A DNA stretch of 49,319 bases from Lawsonibacter sp900766145 (lineage in GTDB: Bacteria > Bacillota > Clostridia > Oscillospirales > Oscillospiraceae), in the NCBI RefSeq assembly GCF_030372275.1, contig NZ_JAUDDJ010000021.1. One strand, written 5' to 3'. A model generated the notes under the pieces. That model saw only the letters and a list, made by a program, of their open reading frames with translations. It ran no database searches and was not told where the DNA came from. Below are positions 40,719 through 48,488 of the stretch, piece after piece; the stretch's first letter is position 1; each line of letters begins with the position of its first letter. The translations under genes and the position numbers were made by a program.

Positions 40719-42446
40719 TTAGCCCTTCAGGGTCTCAGCCCAGGCGGCGTACTTGGCCACCTTCTCGTCGCACTCGGCCTTGGTGACGCCGTTGGCCAGG
40801 ATGTAGACCTTCACCTTGGGCTCGGTGCCGGAGGGACGGACGATGAGGCTGGTGCCGTCGGCCATCTCATAGCGCAGCACGTTGGAGCCGGAGAGCTCCA
40901 TGGTGCTCTTGCAGCCGTCGGCCACGTTGACCACGCTGCCGTCCTTGTAGTCCTTCTGCTCCTTGACGGCCACACCGGCGATCTCCACCGGGGGCTTCTC
41001 CCGCAGATTGGCCATCAGGTCGGCCATCTTCTTCAGGCCGTCCAGGCCGGGCATGACCAGGTTCATGGTCTTTTCGCCGTAGTAGCCGTACTTCTCAAAC
41101 AGAGCCTGGAGGGCGTCGTACAGGGTCATGCCCTGGCTGGCGTACCAGGCGGCCATCTCGGTGAGCTCCACGCTGGCGGAGACGGCGTCCTTGTCCCGGA
41201 CGTAGTCGCCCAGCATGTAGCCGTAGCTCTCCTCGTAGGACATAATGACATTGCCCTCGCCGCTGCTCTCCAGCTGGTCCTTCTTCTGGGCCAGGAACTT
41301 AAAGCCGGTGAAGGTGTCGTAGCACTGCAGGCCGTTGACCTCGGCCACCTTGCGGGCCATCTCAGTGGTCACGATGGTCTTCAGGGCCACGGGCTTCTCA
41401 GGCATCTTGCCGGTGCGCTGCTTGGCGCCGATCAGGTAGTCCAGCAGCAGTACGCCGGTCTGGTTGCCGGAGATGACCACAAAGTCGTCGTCCTTGGTGC
41501 GCACCATGATGCCCACACGGTCGGCGTCGGGGTCGGAGCCCAGGATGAAGTCGGCGTTGTTCTTCTTGGCCAGATCCACCGCCAGATAGAAGCCTTCGGG
41601 GTTCTCGGGGTTGGGGGAGACCACGGTGGGGAAGTCGCCGTCGATGACCATCTGCTCAGGCACGCAGATGACGTGCTTCATACCCAGACGCTTGAGAGCC
41701 TCGGGGATGAGCTTGTAGCCGGTGCCGTGGAAGGGGGTGTACACCATCTTGAAGGTGTCGGCCATCTTCTCCACCACAGCCTTGTCGTTGACCTGCTCCA
41801 TCACGTTGGCCAGGAACTTCTCGTCGGTCTCCGCGCCCATGATGACGATCTTGCCCTCGGCGACGGCCTTATCGTAGTCCATGGTCTTGACGCAGTCAAA
41901 TACGTCCAGCTCCTTCATCTTCTTGGCTACCTCGTCGGCGTGCTTGGGGGGCAGCTGGGCGCCGTCCTCCCAGTACACCTTGTAGCCGTTGTACTCCTTG
42001 GGGTTGTGGCTGGCGGTGACGTTGATACCGGCGATGCAGCCGTACTCACGCACCGCGAAGGACAGCTCGGGGGTGGGGCGCAGGGACTCGAAGAGACGCA
42101 CAGGGATGTCGTTGCCCGCCATGACGCAGGCGGCCTCCTTGGCGAAGAGGTCGGAGTTGTTGCGGCAGTCGAAGCACACGGCCACGCCCCGCTTCACCGC
42201 CTCGGGGCCTTCCTCCAGGATGACCTGGGCAAAGGCCTGGGTGGCGTGGCGGATGACATGGATGTTCATGCGGTACAGACCCACGCCCATGGTGCCGCGC
42301 AAACCGGCGGTGCCGAAGGACAGCTGGTCAAAGAAGCGAGACTCGATCTCCTTCTCGTCGTTCTTGATCGCCTCCAGCTCTGCCTTTTCGTCGGCGGACA
42401 GAGCGGGGCTGTTGAGCCATTTCTCGTAATTCTCCCGATAAGACAT
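40719..42446 (-). CDS. pgm: Phosphoglucomutase/phosphomannomutase (alpha-D-phosphohexomutase)
   Basis: Interconverts hexose 1- and 6-phosphates. The 575-residue protein starts at the ATG at 42446 (aggagg ten bases upstream). It has GTAGLRGTMGVG near residue 42, the phosphoserine loop INVTASHNPKEYNGYKVYW (about 137-155), the metal loop GSDPDADRVGI, the sugar loop SYEESYGYM, and the phosphate loop RPSGTEPKVKVYI near the end. Length fits the PgcA-type enzymes of Firmicutes. It links sugar released by the GH3 enzymes with glycogen or wall-sugar precursors. Confidence 0.95.
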   Translation of the reverse strand: MSYRENYEKWLNSPALSADEKAELEAIKNDEKEIESRFFDQLSFGTAGLRGTMGVGLYRMNIHVIRHATQAFAQVILEEGPEAVKRGVAVCFDCRNNSDLFAKEAACVMAGNDIPVRLFESLRPTPELSFAVREYGCIAGINVTASHNPKEYNGYKVYWEDGAQLPPKHADEVAKKMKELDVFDCVKTMDYDKAVAEGKIVIMGAETDEKFLANVMEQVNDKAVVEKMADTFKMVYTPFHGTGYKLIPEALKRLGMKHVICVPEQMVIDGDFPTVVSPNPENPEGFYLAVDLAKKNNADFILGSDPDADRVGIMVRTKDDDFVVISGNQTGVLLLDYLIGAKQRTGKMPEKPVALKTIVTTEMARKVAEVNGLQCYDTFTGFKFLAQKKDQLESSGEGNVIMSYEESYGYMLGDYVRDKDAVSASVELTEMAAWYASQGMTLYDALQALFEKYGYYGEKTMNLVMPGLDGLKKMADLMANLREKPPVEIAGVAVKEQKDYKDGSVVNVADGCKSTMELSGSNVLRYEMADGTSLIVRPSGTEPKVKVYILANGVTKAECDEKVAKYAAWAETLKG

Positions 42447-42467
42447 AGGTACATAACCTCCTGTAAA

Positions 42468-42543
42468 GATAAAAACTCCGCTGGGATGACGCTGTTGTGG
42501 TAAGTGTACCACAACAAGGCGCAAATTTCCAGCGGAGTTTTGT
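42468..42543 (-). terminator. Long hairpin between rlmH and pgm (terminator of rlmH)
   Basis: AAAACTCCGCTGG (42472-42484) pairs with CCAGCGGAGTTTT (42530-42542), with a second stem TGTTGTGG/CCACAACA inside the loop. On the minus strand the outer stem runs into TTTTTATCTTT just before the pgm ribosome site. Confidence 0.75.
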
Positions 42544-42568
42544 CAAATTTATGGAAAAACATGGGATT

Positions 42569-43051
42569 CTACTTATGATAGCTGGAGCCCTCATTGATCT
42601 TGAAGGCCCGGTAGACCTGCTCCAAAAGCATCACCCGTGCCAGGTGGTGGGGGAAGGTCATGGGGGACATGGAGAGCTTGAGCCAGGCCTGCTGCTTGAT
42701 GGAGGGATGTAGGCCGTAGGAGCCGCCGATGAGAAAGACCAGATGCTTGGCGGAGGACTGCTGCCAATCTTCCATAATCTTGGCCAGCTCCTCACTGGAG
42801 CGCAGTTTGCCCTCCACGCACAGGGCCACCAGACTGGCGCTGGGAGGGAACTTGGCGCGGATGGCGTCGGCCTCCTTGGCCAGGGCCTGGTCGATCTGGC
42901 CCTGGGTGGGGTTCTGGGGCAGCTTTTCCTCGGGCAGCTCGGTGAGGGTGAGCTTGCAGTATCCGCCCAGCCGCTTCTCGTACTCCTTGCAGGCCTCCAG
43001 ATAAAACTTCTCCTTCAATTTTCCCACGCAGATGAGATGGACACTCAGCAT
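42569..43051 (-). CDS. rlmH: 23S rRNA (pseudouridine1915-N3)-methyltransferase
   Basis: RlmH is a SPOUT-class methyltransferase that modifies position 1915 in helix 69 of 23S rRNA. The 160-residue product is full length and has ICVGKLKEKFYLEACKEYEKRL at the start, the SAM-binding knot LVFLIGGSYGLHPSIK, and the C-terminal LSMSPMTFPHHLARVMLLEQVYRAFKINEGSSYHK, the highly conserved family ending. It overlaps the walJ end by 7 bp, the same neighbour as in other Firmicutes. Confidence 0.97.
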   Translation of the reverse strand: MLSVHLICVGKLKEKFYLEACKEYEKRLGGYCKLTLTELPEEKLPQNPTQGQIDQALAKEADAIRAKFPPSASLVALCVEGKLRSSEELAKIMEDWQQSSAKHLVFLIGGSYGLHPSIKQQAWLKLSMSPMTFPHHLARVMLLEQVYRAFKINEGSSYHK

Positions 43052-43869
43052 ACCGCCGCCTCCTGTCTGACTCCCTGGCGGGAGAGATGGTACACCCGGC
43101 CCGGCTCTTTGCGGGGTGCGGCCTCCAGCGTTACCGTATCCTCAAAGCCCGCTTGGCGCAGGGTGCGGCCCACTACCTCCAGGGCGTGGGCGGGGGTGTT
43201 GTTCTCGGCGGACAGGTGGGCCAGCAGAATGGTGCGGGCCCCGTTCCGGGCGGCCAGCAGAGCCAGTTGGGCCCCCGCCTCGTTGGACAGATGGCCCCGG
43301 CGGCCCAGTACCCGCTGCTTGAGGTAGTAGGGGTAGGGGCCGGTGCGCACCCACTCCTCGTCGTGGTTGGCCTCACACACCAGCAGGTCGCATCCGGCCA
43401 CCGCCCGCTCTACTTCGGGAGATATGTAGCCCAGGTCGGTGCACAGCACCAGGCGGCTGTCCTCCCCGGTGATGGCGTAGCCTACGCTGCAGGCCGCGTC
43501 GTGGGAGGTGGCAAAGGGCTGGATCCACAGCTCGCCCAGGGGGAAGGCTTCCCCGGGGGCAAAAAAGCGGCCCAGCCGGTTCTGAGGGATGGCCGGGACC
43601 TTCCTTGCTAGGGCGTCCAGGGTGGGGGCGGTGGCATACACCGGCAGGCCGAGCTGCTTGGTGAGGGTGGCAAGACCGGAGATATGGTCGGTATGCTCGT
43701 GGGTGATGAGCACGCCGGACAGCTCCTTGGGCTCCACTCCCAGGCCCCGCAGGGCGGTGGTGATGCGCCGGGCGGAGATGCCCGCATCCAGCAGAATATG
43801 GGTTTGGCCGCAGGAGACCAGGGCGGCGTTGCCGCTGGACCCGCTGGCCAGGGTGACAAATGACAGCAA
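43045..43869 (-). CDS. walJ: MBL-fold metallohydrolase, WalJ/YycJ family
   Basis: A 274-residue metallo-beta-lactamase-fold protein. It starts LSFVTLASGSSGNAALV, the typical YycJ start, and has the metal motif ITHEHTDHISGL, then FATSHDAACSVGYAI, CTDLGYI and ANHDEEWVRTGPYPYYLKQRVLGRRGHLSNEAGAQL. In B. subtilis YycJ is linked to the WalRK cell-wall system and has been proposed to act on DNA; its function is not fixed. It sits between murA and rlmH on the same strand. Confidence 0.93.
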   Translation of the reverse strand: MLSFVTLASGSSGNAALVSCGQTHILLDAGISARRITTALRGLGVEPKELSGVLITHEHTDHISGLATLTKQLGLPVYATAPTLDALARKVPAIPQNRLGRFFAPGEAFPLGELWIQPFATSHDAACSVGYAITGEDSRLVLCTDLGYISPEVERAVAGCDLLVCEANHDEEWVRTGPYPYYLKQRVLGRRGHLSNEAGAQLALLAARNGARTILLAHLSAENNTPAHALEVVGRTLRQAGFEDTVTLEAAPRKEPGRVYHLSRQGVRQEAAVC

Positions 43870-43962
43870 AACAGGAGCTCCTTTCCGCGTGCAGGCAGAA
43901 AAAGAGGGAGCCGGAGGGGGACGGATGTCCCGGACCTGTGCTCCCGCTTTTGGATTGTTTGG

Positions 43963-45267
43963 TTAACCCACCTGGGACTTGGCGTCCTCGTCGGGGACGG
44001 TGATCATACGGATGTTGGCGCCCACGCCGGACAGCTTGCCCACCAGGTCCTCGTAGCCACGCTCAATGTGATGGATGTCGCCCACCTCAGTGATCCCCTG
44101 AGCGGCCAGACCGGCAATGACCATGGCGGCGCCCGCCCGCAGGTCGCAGGCATTCACCGGTGCGCCGGTGAGCTGGGGCACGCCCTCGATGACGGCCACC
44201 TTGCCGTCTACCTGGATGTGAGCGCCCATGCGGCGGAACTCATCCACATAGCGGTAGCGGCTGTCCCACACGCCCTCGGTGAGCACGCTGGTGCCGGTGG
44301 CAAGGCAGAGCACCGCGGCGATCTGAGGCTGCATGTCGGTGGGAAAGCCGGGGTAGGGCATGGTCTTCACGTTGGTGCGGCTGATGGGGCCGAAGCGGCG
44401 CACCCGCACCGCGTCGTCCAGCTCCTCCACATCCACACCCATCTCCACCAGCTTGGCGGTGATGCAGTCCAGATGCTTGGGGATGACGTTCTGAATGAGC
44501 ACGTCGCCGCCGGCAGCGGCCACGGCGGCCATATAGGTGCCGGCCTCGATCTGGTCGGGGATGATGGAGTAGGTGCCGCCCTTGAGGCGCTTGACGCCCC
44601 GGATCTTAATGACGTCGGTGCCCGCGCCCATGATGTTGGCGCCCATAGAGTTGAGGAAGTTGGCCAGGTCCACGATGTGGGGCTCCTTGGCGGCGTTTTC
44701 AATGATGGTCATGCCGTCAGCCAGCACGCCGGCCAGCATGATGTTCATGGTGGCGCCCACGGACACCATATCCAGGTAGATCTGGCCGCCGGACAGACGT
44801 CCGCCGGGGACCTTGGCGCAGATCAGACCGTTGCGCACATCCACATCGGCGCCCATGGCCACAAAGCCCTTGATGTGCTGATCGATGGGCCGTCCGCCCA
44901 GATCGCAGCCGCCGGGCAGGGGCACCTCGGCCCAGCCGAAGCGGCCCAGCAAAGCGCCCACCAGGTAGTAGCTGGCGCGGATCTTCCGGGCCAGTTCATA
45001 GGGGACCTGACGGTTGCGGATGTGGGAGCAGTCGATGTCTACGGTGGTGCGGTTGACGGTGCGCACGTCCGCCCCCAACTCCTGAAGGATCTGGAGGATC
45101 AAGGTGACGTCGCTGATCTGGGGAATGTTCTCAATACGGCAGACCCCGTCCACCAGCAGGGCGGCGGGGATGATAGCGACAGCGGCGTTTTTGGCGCCGC
45201 TGATGGTGATGGTTCCGTGAAGGGGCGTTCCGCCCTGAATCTGATACTTATTCAAACTTGTCTGCAC
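43963..45267 (-). CDS. murA: UDP-N-acetylglucosamine 1-carboxyvinyltransferase
   Basis: MurA performs the first committed step of peptidoglycan synthesis by transferring enolpyruvate from PEP. The 434-residue frame has GAKNAA (K26), the PEP-binding and fosfomycin-target Cys121 in LPGGCDLGGRPID, and DMQPQIAAVLCLATGTSVLTEGV-type and RAGAAMVIAGLAAQG motifs. Cys121 is present rather than Asp, so it is fosfomycin-type by that residue. The start is unsure: GTG at 45267 has no spaced ribosome site, while a TTG at 45255 stands ~12 bases after GAGAGG and gives MNKYQIQGG. The stop is certain. Confidence 0.95.
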   Translation of the reverse strand: MQTSLNKYQIQGGTPLHGTITISGAKNAAVAIIPAALLVDGVCRIENIPQISDVTLILQILQELGADVRTVNRTTVDIDCSHIRNRQVPYELARKIRASYYLVGALLGRFGWAEVPLPGGCDLGGRPIDQHIKGFVAMGADVDVRNGLICAKVPGGRLSGGQIYLDMVSVGATMNIMLAGVLADGMTIIENAAKEPHIVDLANFLNSMGANIMGAGTDVIKIRGVKRLKGGTYSIIPDQIEAGTYMAAVAAAGGDVLIQNVIPKHLDCITAKLVEMGVDVEELDDAVRVRRFGPISRTNVKTMPYPGFPTDMQPQIAAVLCLATGTSVLTEGVWDSRYRYVDEFRRMGAHIQVDGKVAVIEGVPQLTGAPVNACDLRAGAAMVIAGLAAQGITEVGDIHHIERGYEDLVGKLSGVGANIRMITVPDEDAKSQVG

Positions 45268-45384
45268 CCTCTCGAAGGAAATAAACGTGGGGTTTATATG
45301 AACATACGGCGCAGCGCGCCATAAGTAGCCGCAAAAGCGATCTCAAAAGGCTCCTCCTGTAAGGAGGCGCTCTAAAACGCATAC

Positions 45385-45413
45385 ATTATACCATCAGTAT
45401 ATCCAAAAGGCAA
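45385..45413 (-). promoter_or_regulatory. Promoter of murA
   Basis: On the minus strand TTGCCT (45408-45413), a 17-bp spacer and TATAAT (45385-45390). The ~110-nt leader holds a CTCCT-TACA-AGGAG hairpin around 45350-45368. Confidence 0.75.
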
Positions 45414-45467
45414 TGAATTTTACACGGCGGGCACAAAATTGTGCAAAAAGTAAGAAGGATGGAAAAA

Positions 45468-46673
45468 TCAAGGACAGCCTTGGTCGAGATGATCATGGCG
45501 GGACTTGGCAACCAGATCTTCCCAGTGAGCCTGCTCCTGGCGCTCCAGCAGATCGCCGATGAGCTGGTTGGACAGCAGGAAGCCCTGGGGGGTGAAATGC
45601 CAGCGGCCATCGGTCTGCTCCGCCCAGCCCTGGGCCTGGAACTGCTCCAGGCGGGCCTGGAGAGGGGCAAAGTCCATAAAGTAGGTGCTGCGGTACTCCT
45701 GCTCGTTGATGCCCTGTACTGTGCGCAGGCGCAGCATCAGGTATTCCCCGCACCGCTCCCGCTTGGGGATGAGCTCCGATTCGTCGATGATATCGCCGCC
45801 CTGGAGGACCCCCTGGATGTAGGCGTCCAGGTCCCGGACAAAGGAGTAGCGCCGTCCGCCGAAGTCGGAGTGAGCCCCGGGGCCAAAGCCGATGTAGGGC
45901 TGAGTGAGCCAGTAGCGCAGGTTGTGCCGGGAGGCAAAGCCGGGCTTGGCAAAGTTGGAGATCTCATACTGGGGGTAGCCCGCCCGCTCCAGCCGCCCCA
46001 CCGTCCACAGGTACAGGTCGGCCTGCTGGTCGTCGTCGGGGAGAACCTCACCTTCCGCCACCCGGGCGGCCAGGGGGGTGCCCTCCTCCACCTTCAAGCC
46101 GTAACAGGACAGGTGCTGGGGGATGAGGGACAGGGCGTGCTCCACGGTGGCCTTCCAGCTGTCCATGGTCTGGCCGGGCAGGCCGTAGATGAGGTCCAGG
46201 GACAGGTTGGTAAAGCCCGCCTTCCGGGCGGCGGTGGCCGCCTCATTTACCTGCTGGGGGGTGTGGATGCGGTGGATGCACTCCAGCTCCCGGGCGTTGG
46301 CCGACTGCATCCCCATGGACAGGCGGTTGGCCCCCGCCTTGCGCAGGATCTTCAGGGCCTTCCGGTCCACGCTGTCCGGGTTGCACTCCACGGTGACCTC
46401 CGCGTCCTTCTCCACCTTATAGAGCTTGTGCACCACGCCCAGCAGCTCCTTGAGCCGCTTGGCCCCGTAGTAGCTGGGGGTGCCGCCGCCAATGTAGATG
46501 GTGTCCACCGGAAAGTCCTGGGCCAGAGGGGCGGTCTCCCGAATGTGGGAGAGCAGCGCCTTTTGATATTGGTCCATCCGGTCATCCCGACCGGCCAGGG
46601 AGTAGAAGTCGCAGTAGTCGCACTTACTGCGGCAGAAAGGAATATGAATATAAATGCCCAGCTTGTCCGCCAT
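45468..46673 (-). CDS. hemW: Radical SAM haem chaperone HemW (coproporphyrinogen III oxidase-like)
   Basis: A 401-residue radical SAM protein. It starts MADKLGIYIHIPFCRSKCDYCDFYS, with the C-x3-C-x2-C cluster ligands near residues 15-22, chosen by Shine-Dalgarno gaggtg. IYIGGGTPSYYG, NLSLDLIYGLPGQTMDSWKAT and the HemW C-terminal domain (ending with FLLSNQLIGDLL) follow. It lacks the fourth cysteine of true HemN, so the haem-trafficking HemW role is more likely than coproporphyrinogen oxidation. It is a single-gene unit between murA and the divergent HTH operon. Confidence 0.93.
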   Translation of the reverse strand: MADKLGIYIHIPFCRSKCDYCDFYSLAGRDDRMDQYQKALLSHIRETAPLAQDFPVDTIYIGGGTPSYYGAKRLKELLGVVHKLYKVEKDAEVTVECNPDSVDRKALKILRKAGANRLSMGMQSANARELECIHRIHTPQQVNEAATAARKAGFTNLSLDLIYGLPGQTMDSWKATVEHALSLIPQHLSCYGLKVEEGTPLAARVAEGEVLPDDDQQADLYLWTVGRLERAGYPQYEISNFAKPGFASRHNLRYWLTQPYIGFGPGAHSDFGGRRYSFVRDLDAYIQGVLQGGDIIDESELIPKRERCGEYLMLRLRTVQGINEQEYRSTYFMDFAPLQARLEQFQAQGWAEQTDGRWHFTPQGFLLSNQLIGDLLERQEQAHWEDLVAKSRHDHLDQGCP

Positions 46674-46838
46674 GGATACACACCTCGTGAAATTGGAAAG
46701 AAATTTTGTCTGGAACAAACCGGGGTTTGCTCCCACGCATTATATACCACAGTCTTTTGGAGTGCAAGGGAGGGAAAAGAGAGAGAATCTTGGCTTTCTC
46801 TGGATAAAACTGGGGAAATCCGCCGAGAGCAAAAAAAG

Positions 46839-46904
46839 ATGTAAAGCGGGCTTGACATGAAATGTAAAGCAAGCTATACTATAAATGTAAAGGGAGCTTT
46901 ACAT
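46839..46904 (+). promoter_or_regulatory. Promoter with triple 23-bp-phased operator upstream of the HTH/DERN operon
   Basis: TTGACA (46852-46857), a 17-bp spacer and TATACT (46875-46880) form a strong promoter. ATGTAAAG occurs at 46839, 46862 and 46885, exactly 23 bp apart. The last copy is half of a 20-bp palindrome, ATGTAAAG-GGAG-CTTTACAT (46885-46904). The copies flank and overlap both promoter boxes, as expected for repression by the small HTH protein encoded next. Confidence 0.75.
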
Positions 46905-46921
46905 AAAAAGGAGGCGGCGAT

Positions 46922-47125
46922 GTGACCAACCGCATTGCTCAGCTGCGCAAGGAGCGGCGCATCTCCCAGGCGGAGCTGGCCGACGCCGTGGACGTGACCC
47001 GGCAGACCATCATCTCCCTGGAGAACGGGCGCTACAACGCCTCTTTGCTGCTGGCCCATAAGATCGCGAAGTATTTTGGAATGACCATTGAGGAAGTATT
47101 CCTGTTTGAGGAGGAAGAGCCATGA
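46922..47125 (+). CDS. Small XRE-family repressor
   Basis: A 67-residue Cro/CI-type helix-turn-helix protein: IAQLRKERRISQAELADAVDVTRQTIISLENGRYNASLLLAHKIAKYFGMTIEEVFLFEEEEP. This small single-domain class often governs the neighbouring membrane-protein genes. The start is GTG with aaggagg 6 bases upstream. It overlaps the next gene by 4 bp (ATGA). The phased operator in its own promoter points to autoregulation. Confidence 0.92.
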   Translation: MTNRIAQLRKERRISQAELADAVDVTRQTIISLENGRYNASLLLAHKIAKYFGMTIEEVFLFEEEEP

Positions 47126-47553
47126 AAAAGGTTGATCGGAAGTACGGCATCGCGCTTGCCCTGCTGGTCTTCTGTGCGCTGCTGAAGGTGACCCTGGTGC
47201 CCAACCTTCAGCACACCGCCCTGTACCGCCCCTTGAAGGACGGCCTGGCTGCCTTTGGCTGGGTGCTGGTGATCTACATGGGCTTTTGGATGCTGGAGCG
47301 GCGGCGGTGGGAGAAGGCCACGCCGGAGGAGCGGCGGGATATGGAGCGCTCCGGCCAGGATGAGCGCAACCAGTTCCTCTGGGGCCAGGCGGCCTACTTC
47401 TCCTGGCAGGTCACCATGGCGGCCATTGCGGCCATGGCGGTGGTGATGTCGGTGCTGGACTGCACGGCGGGCATCCTGGCCGCGGCGGCCCTGTTCGGGG
47501 TTCATGTGCTGTCCTACTTCATCCAGCTGTCCCGGTTGAGTCAGAAATTTTAA
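47122..47553 (+). CDS. Four-helix membrane protein with DERN motif, paralogue 1
   Basis: A 143-residue integral membrane protein with helices at about 9-27, 41-59, 93-112 and 114-136. Between helices two and three a cytoplasmic loop reads ERRRWEKATPEERRDMERSGQDERNQFLWGQAAYFSW. The DERN-x6-AAY segment recurs in the next two proteins. Its ATG overlaps the repressor stop, so it belongs to the repressor's operon. I do not know a function for it. Confidence 0.85.
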   Translation: MKKVDRKYGIALALLVFCALLKVTLVPNLQHTALYRPLKDGLAAFGWVLVIYMGFWMLERRRWEKATPEERRDMERSGQDERNQFLWGQAAYFSWQVTMAAIAAMAVVMSVLDCTAGILAAAALFGVHVLSYFIQLSRLSQKF

Positions 47554-47584
47554 CGGTGTTTTCTGCGTAGAAAGGAGTTCTGCC

Positions 47585-48007
47585 ATGAAAGAGCGTTGGA
47601 AAAAAAGATTGCCCATTCTGGGGGTTATATGCGGGGCCTGCCTGATTTTGGCCGCCGTGGTGCTGGGGGAGCAGATTCCCAAGGGGACGAGCGGCATTCT
47701 GTTTGGTACAGGTGGGGCCCTCATGGGCCTGGGCGTAGCCGGAATCGCCATGGATGTGGTCTGGCGGCGGATGAGCGAGGAGGAGCGCCGGGAGGCGGAG
47801 CGGGGCGAAACGGACGAGCGCAACGTGACCATCCGGGAGAAGGCGGCCTACTCCAGCTGGTACTGGACCCTGTACCTGCTGTGGGGAGCTTTCTTTATCA
47901 CCCTGTTTTTGGGCAGCGGCTTCCCCACCGCCCTGGTGTCGGTACTTATCGTGCTGCACTGTGTCTTTTTAATGGTGAACATGAACCGCTGGACCAAGCG
48001 GATGTGA
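47585..48007 (+). CDS. Four-helix membrane protein with DERN motif, paralogue 2
   Basis: A 140-residue membrane protein with helices at about 11-29, 38-56, 90-107 and 112-131. The inner loop reads RRMSEEERREAERGETDERNVTIREKAAYSSWY, matching paralogue 1 at DERN-x6-AAY. Shine-Dalgarno aaaggag, start 31 bp after the first paralogue. A basic C-terminal end (NRWTKRM) suggests inside orientation. Function unknown. Confidence 0.85.
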   Translation: MKERWKKRLPILGVICGACLILAAVVLGEQIPKGTSGILFGTGGALMGLGVAGIAMDVVWRRMSEEERREAERGETDERNVTIREKAAYSSWYWTLYLLWGAFFITLFLGSGFPTALVSVLIVLHCVFLMVNMNRWTKRM

Positions 48008-48020
48008 GGGGGAGAAGAAT

Positions 48021-48488
48021 ATGATCTTAAAAGCGATGACAAACCACCCCGGCGGGGACTACGGCAAGAGCCTGCGCCAGCGCAGCTGGGCCGCCCTGGC
48101 TATTCTGGCCATCGGGCTGGTGGGCCTGGGGTGCTACGTTTGGCTGGTGCCGGGCAGCGGTCTCAGCGACCACGCCCAGGGCTTCTACCTGGGGGGCGCC
48201 TGCGGACTGAGTGCAGGCGGCCTGGGCCTGCTGCTCCGCAGCCAGTGGATGCTCCGCCACCCGGAGAAGTGGCGCAAGGCCCGCATCCGGGAGACCGATG
48301 AGCGCAACCAGCGCATTACCGCCCAGGCCGCCCAGCTGGCGGGGTTGGGGGTGTTCTTCCTCCAGGCTCTGGCCGCCTTTGTGCTGGTGGCGGTGGACCG
48401 GCGGCTGGTGACGGTGCTGCTGTGCTCCATGGCGGTGTACGTGCTGCTGTTCCTGGGGACTCAGCTGGGCCTGTCCCGGAAGCTATGA
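48021..48488 (+). CDS. Four-helix membrane protein with DERN motif, paralogue 3
   Basis: A 155-residue membrane protein with helices at about 22-43, 57-75, 110-129 and 131-150. The inner loop has HPEKWRKARIRETDERNQRITAQAAQLAGL, with the DERN core and the same position relative to the helices. The gene follows paralogue 2 by 13 bp and overlaps the pseudouridine synthase start (ATGA). Function unknown. Confidence 0.85.
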   Translation: MILKAMTNHPGGDYGKSLRQRSWAALAILAIGLVGLGCYVWLVPGSGLSDHAQGFYLGGACGLSAGGLGLLLRSQWMLRHPEKWRKARIRETDERNQRITAQAAQLAGLGVFFLQALAAFVLVAVDRRLVTVLLCSMAVYVLLFLGTQLGLSRKL

